The notes below the pieces were generated by a model that was not told the DNA's origin, did not search any database, and saw only the letters and a list, made by a program, of their open reading frames with translations. DNA of 35,651 nt from Bryobacterales bacterium (GTDB taxonomy: Bacteria; Acidobacteriota; Terriglobia; Bryobacterales; Bryobacteraceae), in contig JAOAPR010000116.1 of NCBI GenBank assembly GCA_025463005.1, positions 1-35,651 of the forward strand, in the 5' to 3' direction. Made by a program: the position numbers and the translations under genes. This document shows, in pieces, positions 8,643 to 17,078 of this stretch. Position 1 is the stretch's first letter; each line of letters starts with the position of its first letter.

Positions 8643-9874
8643 ATAAGGTCTTCCAAAGTATGAGGATCGCGTTCCGCGCGCTGCGCGTGAACAAGCTGCG
8701 TTCGGCGCTGACGATGCTCGGAATCATCATCGGCGTAGGCGCGGTGATCGCGATGGTGTCGGTCGGCAGCGGGGCAACCGATCGCATTCACCAGCAGATC
8801 GCCTCCATCGGCAGCAACGTCATCATTATCCAACCCGGCAGCCAGAACACCGGCGGTGTCAAGAGCGGCAACGGCAACGCCCAAACGCTGACTGAAGAGG
8901 ACGCCCGGGCCATTCAGGATGAATGCCCCAGTGTGATGTACTCCTCGCCGCTCCAACAGAACCAGCAGCAGGTGGTCTATCAGAGCAATAACTGGGGTAC
9001 CCGGATTTATGGCGTAGCTCCTGAGTACATGACCATTCGCGACATCCGCATCGAAGAAGGCCAGCCATTCACTGCTGAAGACGTCAAATCCACTAACAAA
9101 GTAGCGCTGCTCGGTAAGACGGTGGTCGATAATCTGTTCGCCGGTGAGGATCCGATCGGCAAAATCATCCGCATCCGCAAGGTGCCGTTTACGGTGATCG
9201 GGACCCTGGTGCCCAAAGGCCAGAACTCCAACGGCCAGGATCAGGACGACATGATCATCATGCCGATCTCCACCGCCAAGAAAAAAGTGATGGGCGGCGG
9301 ACGGCAGAACAACTGGCAGCAAGTCGGGCAGATCATGGTGCAGGCCCGCGACGGACGAAATCAAAACGCCATGGATGAGATCGAGTCGCTGCTGCGCCAG
9401 CGCCATCGGCTGCAGGCCACCGATGATAACGATTTTCAAGTCCGCAGTCTGGAAGAAATGGCAGCCGCGCAGGAACAGGCGACTCAGATCATGGGCCTCC
9501 TGCTGGCCTCCATTGCGTCCGTGTCGCTGATCGTCGGCGGCATCGGAATCATGAACATTATGCTGGTGTCGGTGACCGAGCGCACTAAGGAAATCGGCCT
9601 GCGCCAAGCGGTAGGAGCGAAGACCAGAGATATCTTGTCGCAGTTCCTGGTGGAGGCCGTGACGCTCGCGCTGCTGGGAGGATGCCTGGGGATTGCGATG
9701 GGGGTTTTAGCCAGCCTGGGGATCTCGTACTTTGCCGGATGGAATACCCTGGTCAGCCTGCCTTCAATACTGGCTGCCTTCTTCTTCTCGGCTCTGGTGG
9801 GTGTGTTTTTCGGATATTACCCGGCGCGCAAGGCCGCCTTCCTGGATCCTATCGAAGCACTGCGATATGAGTGA
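8639..9874 (+). CDS. MacB-type ABC transporter permease (FtsX family)
   Basis: A 411-residue inner-membrane permease. It opens with MRIAFRALRVNKLRSALTMLGIIIGVGAVIAMVSVG, a cytoplasmic helix plus TM1 (quoted in two parts: MRIAFRALRVNKLRSALTML then GIIIGVGAVIAMVSVG). A periplasmic MacB core domain covers about residues 45-270, then come three TM segments with the FtsX core (SVTERTKEIGLRQAVGAK), and the end is PARKAAFLDPIEALRYE. Unlike E. coli MacB, the ATPase is a separate chain encoded just upstream with a 4-nt overlap. With the adaptor and the TolC-like channel it should form a MacAB-TolC-type exporter; the cargo is not evident. Confidence 0.95.
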   Translation: MNKVFQSMRIAFRALRVNKLRSALTMLGIIIGVGAVIAMVSVGSGATDRIHQQIASIGSNVIIIQPGSQNTGGVKSGNGNAQTLTEEDARAIQDECPSVMYSSPLQQNQQQVVYQSNNWGTRIYGVAPEYMTIRDIRIEEGQPFTAEDVKSTNKVALLGKTVVDNLFAGEDPIGKIIRIRKVPFTVIGTLVPKGQNSNGQDQDDMIIMPISTAKKKVMGGGRQNNWQQVGQIMVQARDGRNQNAMDEIESLLRQRHRLQATDDNDFQVRSLEEMAAAQEQATQIMGLLLASIASVSLIVGGIGIMNIMLVSVTERTKEIGLRQAVGAKTRDILSQFLVEAVTLALLGGCLGIAMGVLASLGISYFAGWNTLVSLPSILAAFFFSALVGVFFGYYPARKAAFLDPIEALRYE

Positions 9875-10060
9875 TTCGTCGTCGGGCGCAACATGCCCCG
9901 CTTTCGCACGCCTGAGTACCAAAAGCGGACACCGCAGATATATCTCCACGCTTTTTTTCAATTACATAGCGCTGGCGTTTGGGATGCAACGCTAGAGCGG
10001 ATTTGCCGATGGAACTAAGTATCCCGCTAGAATCGTAATTACGTCGAGGTTACCTCAGCC
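9875..10060 (+). promoter_or_regulatory. Permease-tolC spacer with weak promoter and a palindrome at the RBS
   Basis: This 186-nt spacer has a possible promoter, TTGCCG (10003-10008) and TAGAAT (10028-10033), 19 nt apart. The 11-nt perfect inverted repeat GAGGTTACCTC (10046-10056) contains the only GAGG Shine-Dalgarno candidate for the ATG at 10061. I see no terminator with a clear T-tract, only a short GCGG-ACA-CCGC stem, so read-through from the permease gene is likely. Confidence 0.35.
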
Positions 10061-11911
10061 ATGAAACAATCGAAGCCCTTCGTCGCCCTGCTATGCGTTC
10101 TACTGATCGCCGCCCCGGGGGTGTATTCGCAGCAGCTCAACGATCGCGGACCCAGCTTATCGACCGAGCGAGAACACTGGTATTCCGGATTCACGCACAA
10201 CTACCGCAGCCGGTATGTTCCTCCCATCAACATCTCCAACAGCGGGCGCATTGAGTCGCTGATCCGCGCCGGCAATATGTATTTGTCGCTGTCCGACGCG
10301 ATTGCGCTGGCGCTTGAGAATAACATCGACATCGAAGTTTCCCGCTATGCGTATCCCCTGAGCGATGCCGCCTTACTGGGCGCGCAGGCGGGAATCGGAA
10401 CGCTGAGCTTCGATCCCTTGCTCACCAGCACCCTCACTTGGGGCCATAACGCGAATATCGCTGTCAACAACATCACGTCCGGAGGTCAGGCCGTCAATCT
10501 GAGCGATGTACGCGCACGGAACGTCGGAATCCAGCAGGGTTTCGAGACCGGCGGGAACCTGACGCTGGGGTTCAACAATAGTTCTGCGACCACCAATAGC
10601 CCCAACATTAACTTCAATCCTAACTTCCAGTCGAGCTTGCTTCTTCAGGGGACCCAACCCTTGCTGCAGGGCTTCGGTATCGCGTACAACACCCGCAACA
10701 TCCGGATCGCCAAAAACAATCTGCGGCTGACGGATTATCAGTTTGAGCTGGAGTTGAACACTACTTTGAACACCGTAATCGGGACGTACTGGAACCTGGT
10801 TAGCGCGGCCCTGGCGGTTACCGTTGCACAGCAGACACTGGACCAGGCGCAAAGACTTTTGAATGACAACAAGAAGCAACTGGAGATCGGAACCATGGCG
10901 CCGCTGGATGTCCTCCAAGCCCAGCAGCAGGTCTCTACCAGCGAAACCAATCTCATCACCGCTCAAACGGCAGTCGAACAGTTTGAAGTGAATCTAAAGA
11001 GCCTTATCAGCCGTAACGGTCTGGCCAACACCGCCATCGCGGACGTCCACATCATTCCAACGGATCGCATCACCGTTCCCGATGTGGAACCAATTCAGCC
11101 GGTGCAGGATGTGGTGGCCACCGCGCTCGATCATCGCCCGGAACTGGCCCAGCAGCGCATCCAGGTAGAGAACTCCAGGATCAATGTGAGTGCTGCACAT
11201 AATGCCCTGCTACCGCAGTTAAACCTTGTGGGCAGCGTTTCGAACCCCGCCGCGGGCGGCCCAATTAACACCATCAATAACATCAACCCGCAAACCCTTC
11301 AGCCGATACAACGAGTCGGCGTCCCTCCAGACCTTCTCGGGGGCTACAGCAACATCTTGCGCCAATTGTTCGGCGTGCCCACGGTGAACTACTCCATCGG
11401 GTTTCAGGTGAACATCCCCATACGCAACCGGTCGGCGCAGGCGGCCTACGCTCAGCAGGACTTGCAGCTACGGCAATCCGAACTGGGTATCCAGAAGGAA
11501 GTCAACCAGATCCGCATGGATGTCCAGAATGGTCTGATCGCCGTCAAGAATGCCCGCGCGCGCTACCAGGCTGCCGCCACGGCCAGCGCGGTCTCCCAGC
11601 AGGTCCTGGAGGCGGAACAGAAGAAGTACGAGCTGGGCGCCTCGACCTCCTACGCCGTCGTTCAGCACCAGACCGATCTCGCCAACGCCCGGCAAGCCGA
11701 AGTGGCAGCGCTGACCGCCTACGCGCAGTCCAAGCTGCAGCTTGATCTGGCCACGGGCACGATCCTCGAGAACAACAACATCGTGATCGATGAAGCGAAG
11801 AACGGCCGGCTCTCGAAGACCCCGAGTCCGATCCCTGATGTGCCGCCAAACACGAACGGTCGGGCCGCGGCTACAATTCCGGGCGTGAACACACCCGCGG
11901 CAAATCGATAG
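10061..11911 (+). CDS. TolC-like outer membrane efflux channel
   Basis: A 616-residue outer-membrane factor. The signal peptide occupies about residues 1-24 (cleavage near VYSQQ). Two outer-membrane efflux protein repeats follow: LSDAIALALENNIDIEVSRY opens the first, and long helical stretches rich in Gln and Ala (QTLDQAQRLLNDNKKQLE; QQVLEAEQKKYELGASTSY) form the periplasmic tunnel. It is longer than E. coli TolC because of an N-terminal extension and an Asn/Pro-rich tail after about residue 560. It lies 186 nt behind the permease and is very likely the channel partner of this operon. Confidence 0.93.
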   Translation: MKQSKPFVALLCVLLIAAPGVYSQQLNDRGPSLSTEREHWYSGFTHNYRSRYVPPINISNSGRIESLIRAGNMYLSLSDAIALALENNIDIEVSRYAYPLSDAALLGAQAGIGTLSFDPLLTSTLTWGHNANIAVNNITSGGQAVNLSDVRARNVGIQQGFETGGNLTLGFNNSSATTNSPNINFNPNFQSSLLLQGTQPLLQGFGIAYNTRNIRIAKNNLRLTDYQFELELNTTLNTVIGTYWNLVSAALAVTVAQQTLDQAQRLLNDNKKQLEIGTMAPLDVLQAQQQVSTSETNLITAQTAVEQFEVNLKSLISRNGLANTAIADVHIIPTDRITVPDVEPIQPVQDVVATALDHRPELAQQRIQVENSRINVSAAHNALLPQLNLVGSVSNPAAGGPINTINNINPQTLQPIQRVGVPPDLLGGYSNILRQLFGVPTVNYSIGFQVNIPIRNRSAQAAYAQQDLQLRQSELGIQKEVNQIRMDVQNGLIAVKNARARYQAAATASAVSQQVLEAEQKKYELGASTSYAVVQHQTDLANARQAEVAALTAYAQSKLQLDLATGTILENNNIVIDEAKNGRLSKTPSPIPDVPPNTNGRAAATIPGVNTPAANR

Positions 11912-12236
11912 CTCATTAGCTGCATGCCGCTGCACTATTTCGGTAAGTCTTTCCACCTAGGAAATCCGGGTGGTTAGCAGCGGCGCTGGCGATTTGTCGC
12001 TTCTGCCTCAATAAGATAAATGCACAGTTCCCAATCGGCAGCCGGATTGCTTTCTAGAGCAGCGTAATGAAAATGTCGCAGGCTCATGGAACCCGGCTTT
12101 CCCCCCAAGCAGTACCTCAATATTTCACCCACTGAACCCTTCCCTTAACCCCCTAAAACCCCTCATAGCCGTGGTTCCTGAGGCCTGGCGATTAGGCTTC
12201 GTTCCGGCCGGTCTCGGGTATAATCGAGTTGGTCTT
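11912..12236. other. 325-nt intergenic region between tolC-like and VWA genes
   Basis: I see no coding potential beyond very short frames and no tRNA-like fold. CAATC (12032-12036) and GATTG (12045-12049) can pair with a bulged inner stem and are followed by CTTTCT, a weak candidate terminator for the efflux operon. A C-rich stretch lies around 12138-12170. The right end carries the promoter of the VWA gene, annotated separately. Confidence 0.4.
12219..12224 (+). promoter_or_regulatory. Consensus -10 box directly before the VWA gene
   Basis: TATAAT matches the sigma-70 -10 consensus exactly. It sits 12 nt before the ATG at 12237, predicting a leader of only about 5 nt. The -35 region is poor. 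It helps fix the start codon, since any upstream start would place the promoter inside the gene. Confidence 0.5.
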
Positions 12237-13271
12237 ATGCAATTCCTCAGGAACCCTCGAGGCGCGGGTCGTCATGCGCTGAGAAGCTTGGTGGTGTTTT
12301 CCACAGTCTTGGCGCTTGCGCTGGCCCAGCAGCCACAACAGTCTCCTATCCGTGTCCAGGTGAACGAGGTGGTGGTTCCCGTCACCGTCACCGACGAGAA
12401 GGGCCGGTTCGTATCCGATCTGGAACAAAGCGATTTCAAGATTTTCGATCAAGGCAAAGAGCAGACCATTCGTTACTTCAACCGGGAGCGCAACCAGCGC
12501 GTGGTGGTCGGTTTCCTGGTGGACCTGAGCAACCAAAGCCGCGGCCAGTGGAAGAGTCTGCAGGAAGCGACCACCGAGCTGGTGCTGAATCTGCTCCCCG
12601 GCGACAAGAAATATTCCGGCTACCTAATCGGCTTCGGAAATGAGGCCGAGCTGATGGTGAACACCACCTCGGATTCCGACCCCATTGTCGAAAAACTGCG
12701 CAAAGTCTCACCCAGCGGCGGGGCGGCATTCTACGATGCACTGTACATGGCCTGCACCAACCGCAAGCTGGTGGAAGGCGAGCCTGTGGATCCGAGGCGC
12801 GTGATCGTGGTGATCGGGGACGGCCATGACAACGCGAGCACCAAGACCCTGGAGCAGGTCCTGGAGCTGGCCCAGCGTTACCAGGTCACCATCAACGCCA
12901 TGAGTACGGAAGCGTATGGCTTCACTAGCGATTCCAGTAAAAACCTGGTGCGTCTGGCCGAGGAAACCGGCGGCCGCGTGGAATACCCTCTGCTGAACGT
13001 CTACAAGGATACTCCCGGATTCCTGTCCCAACCCTCGGACTTCGGAAACTACCAGCTCAAGGTGGGGACCGGAGGGTATACGGCGGCCATCCTGGGTTCG
13101 ATTTACAAGTCGATCGCCAATATCGCTGGCGAAATCACCGTGCAGTACGTTCTTCGCTATGTGCCCAACGAGACTGACGAGTCAAGGGTTAAACGTTCGA
13201 TCGAGGTGAAGGTTGGCATACCAAACGTGATCGTCCGGGCGCGCACTTACTATTACCCGTTTAGTCCGTAG
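12237..13271 (+). CDS. Exported VWA-domain protein, acidobacterial VWFA-related type
   Basis: A 344-residue protein with an N-terminal signal sequence or anchor (about residues 13-30, ending ALAQQ). A short beta domain follows (VNEVVVPVTVTDEKGRFVSD, then FKIFDQGKEQ), then a von Willebrand A domain. This order is the hallmark of a family expanded in Acidobacteria and named for it. The metal-site motif is unusual: residues 96-101 read DLSNQS where DxSxS is expected, although VIGDGHDN is kept. The function of the family is unknown; protein-protein contact at the envelope is likely. I choose the ATG at 12237 rather than the GTG at 12171 because of the signal peptide and the promoter in between. 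Confidence 0.85.
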   Translation: MQFLRNPRGAGRHALRSLVVFSTVLALALAQQPQQSPIRVQVNEVVVPVTVTDEKGRFVSDLEQSDFKIFDQGKEQTIRYFNRERNQRVVVGFLVDLSNQSRGQWKSLQEATTELVLNLLPGDKKYSGYLIGFGNEAELMVNTTSDSDPIVEKLRKVSPSGGAAFYDALYMACTNRKLVEGEPVDPRRVIVVIGDGHDNASTKTLEQVLELAQRYQVTINAMSTEAYGFTSDSSKNLVRLAEETGGRVEYPLLNVYKDTPGFLSQPSDFGNYQLKVGTGGYTAAILGSIYKSIANIAGEITVQYVLRYVPNETDESRVKRSIEVKVGIPNVIVRARTYYYPFSP

Positions 13272-13282
13272 AGTCCGGTCTA

Positions 13283-13297
13283 CCACCGGTACGGTGG
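13283..13297. repeat. Perfect inverted repeat CCACCG-GTA-CGGTGG
   Basis: Two 6-nt arms around a 3-nt centre lie in the 50-nt gap between the VWA gene and the S24-type gene. There is no T-tract. It could be a small hairpin at the end of the VWA transcript or an operator for the downstream gene, which encodes a LexA-like fold. Confidence 0.35.
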
Positions 13298-13321
13298 AGT
13301 ATGCCATGATTCCTGGGAAGC

Positions 13322-14122
13322 ATGGCCATCGGCTCCACGCAGATCGCGCATTTATCCGTCCTGCAACTGGAGATGCCTGGACACGCGCCCCTGAATGCGG
13401 GTGTGCTGCTGGAAGACCCTGCAAATAATCGGCTTTATCTGCGATTGCGCCGCGACTGGGACGTGATCGCCCCGGCCGAAGACCAGGTGCTTTCCGAACT
13501 GGAAACCGACCTCGCAGCGAAGGCGCAGGAACTGGGCGCGGCGCGGGTGCTCGATCAGCTTCACGATACGCTCTCGAACACGCTGACGATTTCCGATCGC
13601 CGCGAAGTGATGGTGGAGGATTTCGGCCGCGCCGTGCAGCGTCTGTATCGCGAATTCGTCCAGGCCACGGTGCGGCCCTTTGTCACGCATCTGCCTCGTT
13701 ATTCGCTGGCGGTGGCTGCGGGCAAGTTTCTGGAAAACCACGAGGTCGCGGAAGAGGGTTGGGAGGAGGCGCCGTCCGGGCTCAGTCCGACGCCCGCCAT
13801 GTTTGTCGCACGCATCGCGGGGCGTTCCATGGAGCCACGTATTCCAGATGGCAGCCTGTGCGTGTTCCGCGCCGGCGTGGCGGGGTCGCGCGAAGGACGC
13901 CTGGTGCTGGTGGAGTACTTGAGCGGTGGCGCGAACGACCGGCATACCGTGAAGCGCTATCACAGCCAAAAACGGCAGCCTCCAGATGGGTCTCCTGACG
14001 CGATCTGGGAACACGAGATGATCCGGCTGGAGCCGCTGAACCCGGAGTTCGAGGCGTGGGAGCTTAACCCCGAGGAAGATCGTTTCCGCATCGTCGCGGA
14101 ATTCGTGCAGGTACTCTACTAG
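13322..14122 (+). CDS. S24-peptidase (LexA/UmuD-like) domain protein without HTH
   Basis: A 266-residue protein. The C-terminal half is an S24 domain: ARIAGRSMEPRIPDGSLCVF carries the nucleophile Ser169, and HTVKRY carries the general base Lys211, 42 residues later, as in the Ser/Lys dyad of LexA and UmuD. No Ala-Gly cleavage site is obvious and no helix-turn-helix is seen at the N-terminus. Instead residues 1-110 start with strands and NAGVLLEDP, loosely like DUF3037, followed by a helical stretch. It may be a self-cleaving regulator or a protease with a private partner. GGGAAG lies very close to the ATG, so the exact start is less certain. The next gene begins 1 nt after the stop. Confidence 0.75.
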   Translation: MAIGSTQIAHLSVLQLEMPGHAPLNAGVLLEDPANNRLYLRLRRDWDVIAPAEDQVLSELETDLAAKAQELGAARVLDQLHDTLSNTLTISDRREVMVEDFGRAVQRLYREFVQATVRPFVTHLPRYSLAVAAGKFLENHEVAEEGWEEAPSGLSPTPAMFVARIAGRSMEPRIPDGSLCVFRAGVAGSREGRLVLVEYLSGGANDRHTVKRYHSQKRQPPDGSPDAIWEHEMIRLEPLNPEFEAWELNPEEDRFRIVAEFVQVLY

Positions 14123-14123
14123 G

Positions 14124-16487
14124 GTGTCCTCAAAGACGCTCCGTTGGGTGGTGCTGGCCCTGCTGGCTGCCGCAGGCGTCTACGGATTCCTGCACGAGCG
14201 GCTGTGGGCACAGTCCATGTGGAGCGAAGCCGGCCGGGCTCGCTTTATCGGCTACGCCGTGGTGTTCTGGAGCGTCGCGGGACTCATTCTATGGCTGTGT
14301 CCTCGCTGGCTGGGCGTAATCGCGCCGGCGGCTGCGCTGCTCTACGCAGCGTGGTGGAGCGGCCCGATGGCGCCGATCGCCGTGCTGTACTTCATGGGGT
14401 CGAGCTTCTGTCTCGGGAAGCGAATGGTCCGCGATGCGGATCCCCCCACTGCAACGCTGCTCGGCGCGGCAGTGTGGATGTTCCTGATCTGGATCGCGCT
14501 GCACTTTCCGGTGAACACACGCGGCGTGTATGCTGTAGCGCTCGCAATTCCTTACGTTCTTGGCTACCGCGCCTTGTACGTTCGCAACCGAGCCACGATA
14601 GTTATGGAACGGTCCGAAGCGTGTGCTCTTGCCGTCCTGCTCTTCGTCTTGGGAGCCCACTTCCTGGCCGCCCTGAAACCAGAAATCAGCGCCGACGGAC
14701 TCTCCATGCACCTGGCTTTGCCGATGGCCGTGGCGCGCGACACCCGCTGGGCGTTCGATTTTCACTTAAACAGTTGGGCCTTGATGCCGGCCGGCGCGGA
14801 TAGCCTGTATACGGCTGCCTACCTGTTGGGCGGCGAGGACGCAGCGCATTTGCTGAACTTCGCATTCCTGGTTCTCATGTGCATCCTGTTGGCGCACGCC
14901 GCGCGACGCTGGGTTTCGCCGGCGCAATCGTGGCTCATCGCGGCCCTGTTCGCTTCCACGCCGTTGGTCCAGCTCGTTACAGGATCCCTATTCGTAGAAA
15001 ACGTCTGGGCCGCGATGATCCTGGCGGCGACGCTTGCACTCGCGCGCTATCTGGAAAAAGGCCAGCAACGCGATCTGATCCTCACAGGAGCTTTTGTCGG
15101 CGCTGCCATGGCCGTAAAGCTCATCGCAGGAGCATTCGCGGCGCCGATCGTCATCATCGCGATGGCGGCGGCGTTGGGGAAGCGCCAGTGGAAAGCTGCC
15201 GTCACCGCGACTGTGCTGCTGGCGCTATTTGCGGCGCCTCCCTACGTATACGCCTTCGCCAAGACCGGGAACCCGGTCTTTCCCTTCGCCAACAAGGTAT
15301 TCCGGTCTCCTGATTTCGACACGGCGAAATCGTTTTCAGATCCACGGTTCACCGCCGCGCTTTCCTGGAAAACTCCCTACGGGATCACCTTCCGCTCCGC
15401 GAAGTTCCTCGAGGCCCAAGGCGGAGCGGGCGGATTTCAATACTTCCTTCTGTTGGTTCCCGCGATTCTATGGGCGCGCCGAAGAGTACAGTGGACCATC
15501 GTCGCAATCACGGGAGTCGGCGCGGGAATTATTCTAGCGATTGTGCCCTACCTGCGGTATCTTTATCCGGCGCTGCCGCTGGCCTCGCTGGCGATCGCCT
15601 GGATTGTCGCGGAGGCGCCAAGCATGGTGTCATCTGCGGCATTGCACTTTCTGATCGCCTTGAATCTCTGGTTTCTGCCGTCGTCCGGCTCGTACAACAA
15701 AGACTTCGCTCTGCTCCGTCATTCGGAAATCCGCCCCTATGTGGAGCGCATGGCGCCCGTACGCCTGCTGATCGCCGACTTGAACCGCCGCGCGCCCGGC
15801 GAGCCGGTTGCGTTCTTTTCGACGGAGCAGACCGGCGACTTGAACGGTCCCGCGTACACCGATAGCTGGCATAGCGAGCGCTATTGGAACCGGCTCCAGA
15901 ACGCGCAGACTCCACGCGCGGTCGCGACGATTCTCAACGACCTGGGGATCCACTACGTTGTCGCGCCGGACTGGCGGCAAGTCGGTCCTTTGCCGGTGCA
16001 ACTGTTCGTCAGGCTTTGGCTCGATCCGCTTCGGGAGCCGGTCGGTCCACTCGGCCTGTTTCGAATGCGGGACCTAACGACGCCGCCCGATACCAGCCCC
16101 TTCTCTACCGGCCGCTATGACGATCTAGACGAGCGGGTCGAATACTCTGGCGCTTGGCGGCCAGACCTCCAGTTTCGGCAGTCTTCGGACCAGTCGATCA
16201 CATACTCCGATACACCTGGAAACTGGTTCCGCATCTCGTTCACCGGCCGCGCAATCACTTACGTGTTTACGCAGGCTGCGAATCGAGGAATCGCCAAGGT
16301 GATTATCGACGGCCGCCCCCAGGCCCGAATTAACCAGTATTCGGCTCAAACTCAGTGGCAGTCCATGCGCCGCTTCGGCGGGCTCGCCCTGGGCACCCAT
16401 ACGCTGGAAGTTCGTGTTTCGGGGGAAAAAGATCCCCTATCGGGCGGGCTATTTGTCGACTTGGACGCCTTTGTAGTGGAGCCCTAG
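14124..16487 (+). CDS. Large polytopic membrane protein with C-terminal jelly-roll, GT-C-like
   Basis: A 787-residue protein. About twelve hydrophobic segments occupy residues 5-540. The first long loop contains ISADGLSMHLALPMA, which resembles the acidic loop of GT-C (family 39-like) glycosyltransferases, so a lipid-linked sugar transferase is possible but not shown. After the membrane part comes a soluble region (about 545-670). The final ~110 residues (from about 680) have a beta-rich galactose-binding-like pattern (WFRISFTGRAITYVF, AKVIIDGRPQ, GTHTLEVRVSG, VDLDAFVVEP), probably sugar binding outside the cytoplasm. The GTG start is 1 nt after the S24-type gene, suggesting one transcript. 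Confidence 0.78.
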   Translation: MSSKTLRWVVLALLAAAGVYGFLHERLWAQSMWSEAGRARFIGYAVVFWSVAGLILWLCPRWLGVIAPAAALLYAAWWSGPMAPIAVLYFMGSSFCLGKRMVRDADPPTATLLGAAVWMFLIWIALHFPVNTRGVYAVALAIPYVLGYRALYVRNRATIVMERSEACALAVLLFVLGAHFLAALKPEISADGLSMHLALPMAVARDTRWAFDFHLNSWALMPAGADSLYTAAYLLGGEDAAHLLNFAFLVLMCILLAHAARRWVSPAQSWLIAALFASTPLVQLVTGSLFVENVWAAMILAATLALARYLEKGQQRDLILTGAFVGAAMAVKLIAGAFAAPIVIIAMAAALGKRQWKAAVTATVLLALFAAPPYVYAFAKTGNPVFPFANKVFRSPDFDTAKSFSDPRFTAALSWKTPYGITFRSAKFLEAQGGAGGFQYFLLLVPAILWARRRVQWTIVAITGVGAGIILAIVPYLRYLYPALPLASLAIAWIVAEAPSMVSSAALHFLIALNLWFLPSSGSYNKDFALLRHSEIRPYVERMAPVRLLIADLNRRAPGEPVAFFSTEQTGDLNGPAYTDSWHSERYWNRLQNAQTPRAVATILNDLGIHYVVAPDWRQVGPLPVQLFVRLWLDPLREPVGPLGLFRMRDLTTPPDTSPFSTGRYDDLDERVEYSGAWRPDLQFRQSSDQSITYSDTPGNWFRISFTGRAITYVFTQAANRGIAKVIIDGRPQARINQYSAQTQWQSMRRFGGLALGTHTLEVRVSGEKDPLSGGLFVDLDAFVVEP

Positions 16488-16508
16488 CCCGTTGAGATGT
16501 AACCCTGA

Positions 16509-16530
16509 ACCCGGTGAACGGGTCTAAGAT
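16509..16530 (+). promoter_or_regulatory. Hairpin and -10 element before small exported protein
   Basis: ACCCG-GTGAA-CGGGT (16509-16523) is a perfect inverted repeat lying where the spacer of the promoter would be. TAAGAT (16525-16530) follows and is 7 nt before the ATG at 16538, so the predicted leader is about one nucleotide. The hairpin might end the preceding transcript or act as an operator. Confidence 0.35.
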
Positions 16531-16537
16531 ATTGAGT

Positions 16538-17005
16538 ATGCGGTTCCTAGCTGTTTTGCTTCTCGCAACCTTGGCCTTCGGTGCGGACGACTACACCGGC
16601 CCGCGTCCGCCCAAACCGGACGTGCTCTACCTGGTTCACGCCTCCAATCTGATCCCTACCGAGGTGACCGAAGCGTCGCAGGAAGGCAAGAAGGACGACA
16701 GTACATTTGCGGTCTCCGGTACCGCTTCATCCGCCCGGACGCCCTTGGCCGAGCCGATCTTCTTGCTGCGGAGCGAAAAGATCAAGCCGGATGCGCTGGA
16801 GCTATACCGGTTCGACGTGAAGAACGGGCGCCGGCAGCTCACGCTCTCACGCAAGCGGAACGACAAGTCGGGGCCGTTTCATCTCTCTATCACCAAGCTC
16901 GATAAGGACCTGTATCGCGTAGAGGCCGACGAAGCGCTCGAAAACGGGGAGTACTCACTCTCCCCCAACGGCTCCAACGTCGTGTTCTGTTTCCAGATCT
17001 ATTAA
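16538..17005 (+). CDS. Small exported protein of unknown function
   Basis: A 155-residue protein that I do not recognise. MRFLAVLLLATLAFGADD is a clear signal peptide. The mature part is mixed alpha/beta with no cysteine motif until a single Cys near the C-terminus (VVFCFQIY). Lys, Asp and Ser are frequent. A GTG at 16514 could add eight residues in front, but it would disrupt the signal peptide and overlap the promoter. It stands alone between the membrane protein and the MFS gene; the downstream gene has its own promoter. Confidence 0.75.
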   Translation: MRFLAVLLLATLAFGADDYTGPRPPKPDVLYLVHASNLIPTEVTEASQEGKKDDSTFAVSGTASSARTPLAEPIFLLRSEKIKPDALELYRFDVKNGRRQLTLSRKRNDKSGPFHLSITKLDKDLYRVEADEALENGEYSLSPNGSNVVFCFQIY

Positions 17006-17017
17006 ACAAACGCGCTT

Positions 17018-17046
17018 TTTAAAGTAACGTCCGGACCTGCTAAAAT
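17018..17046 (+). promoter_or_regulatory. Promoter of the MFS transporter gene
   Basis: TTTAAA (17018-17023), a 17-nt spacer, then TAAAAT (17041-17046) preceded by TGC (extended -10). The predicted transcript starts near 17053, and GGAG at 17066-17069 is the first ribosome-binding candidate. This is one of the best-formed promoters in the window. Confidence 0.55.
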
Positions 17047-17078
17047 CACCTTGACAGAAGTAGCCGGAGTTACGCCCC

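Noticed and set aside
8543-9607. Long open frame on the minus strand (354 codons) opposite the MacB-type permease
   Set aside because: Its product is rich in His, Asp and Arg with no family pattern. The plus strand codes for a complete, well-conserved permease. GC-rich DNA readily gives such antisense frames.
12130-12175. C-rich stretch with CCCTTAACCCCCTAAAACCCC, suggestive of a telomere-like repeat
   Set aside because: The units vary in length and sequence, and only about three occur. It is too short and irregular to call a repeat.
13272-13321. Start of the S24-type gene at the ATG at 13301
   Set aside because: It is in frame, but a TGA follows after two codons, so translation must begin at 13322 or later.
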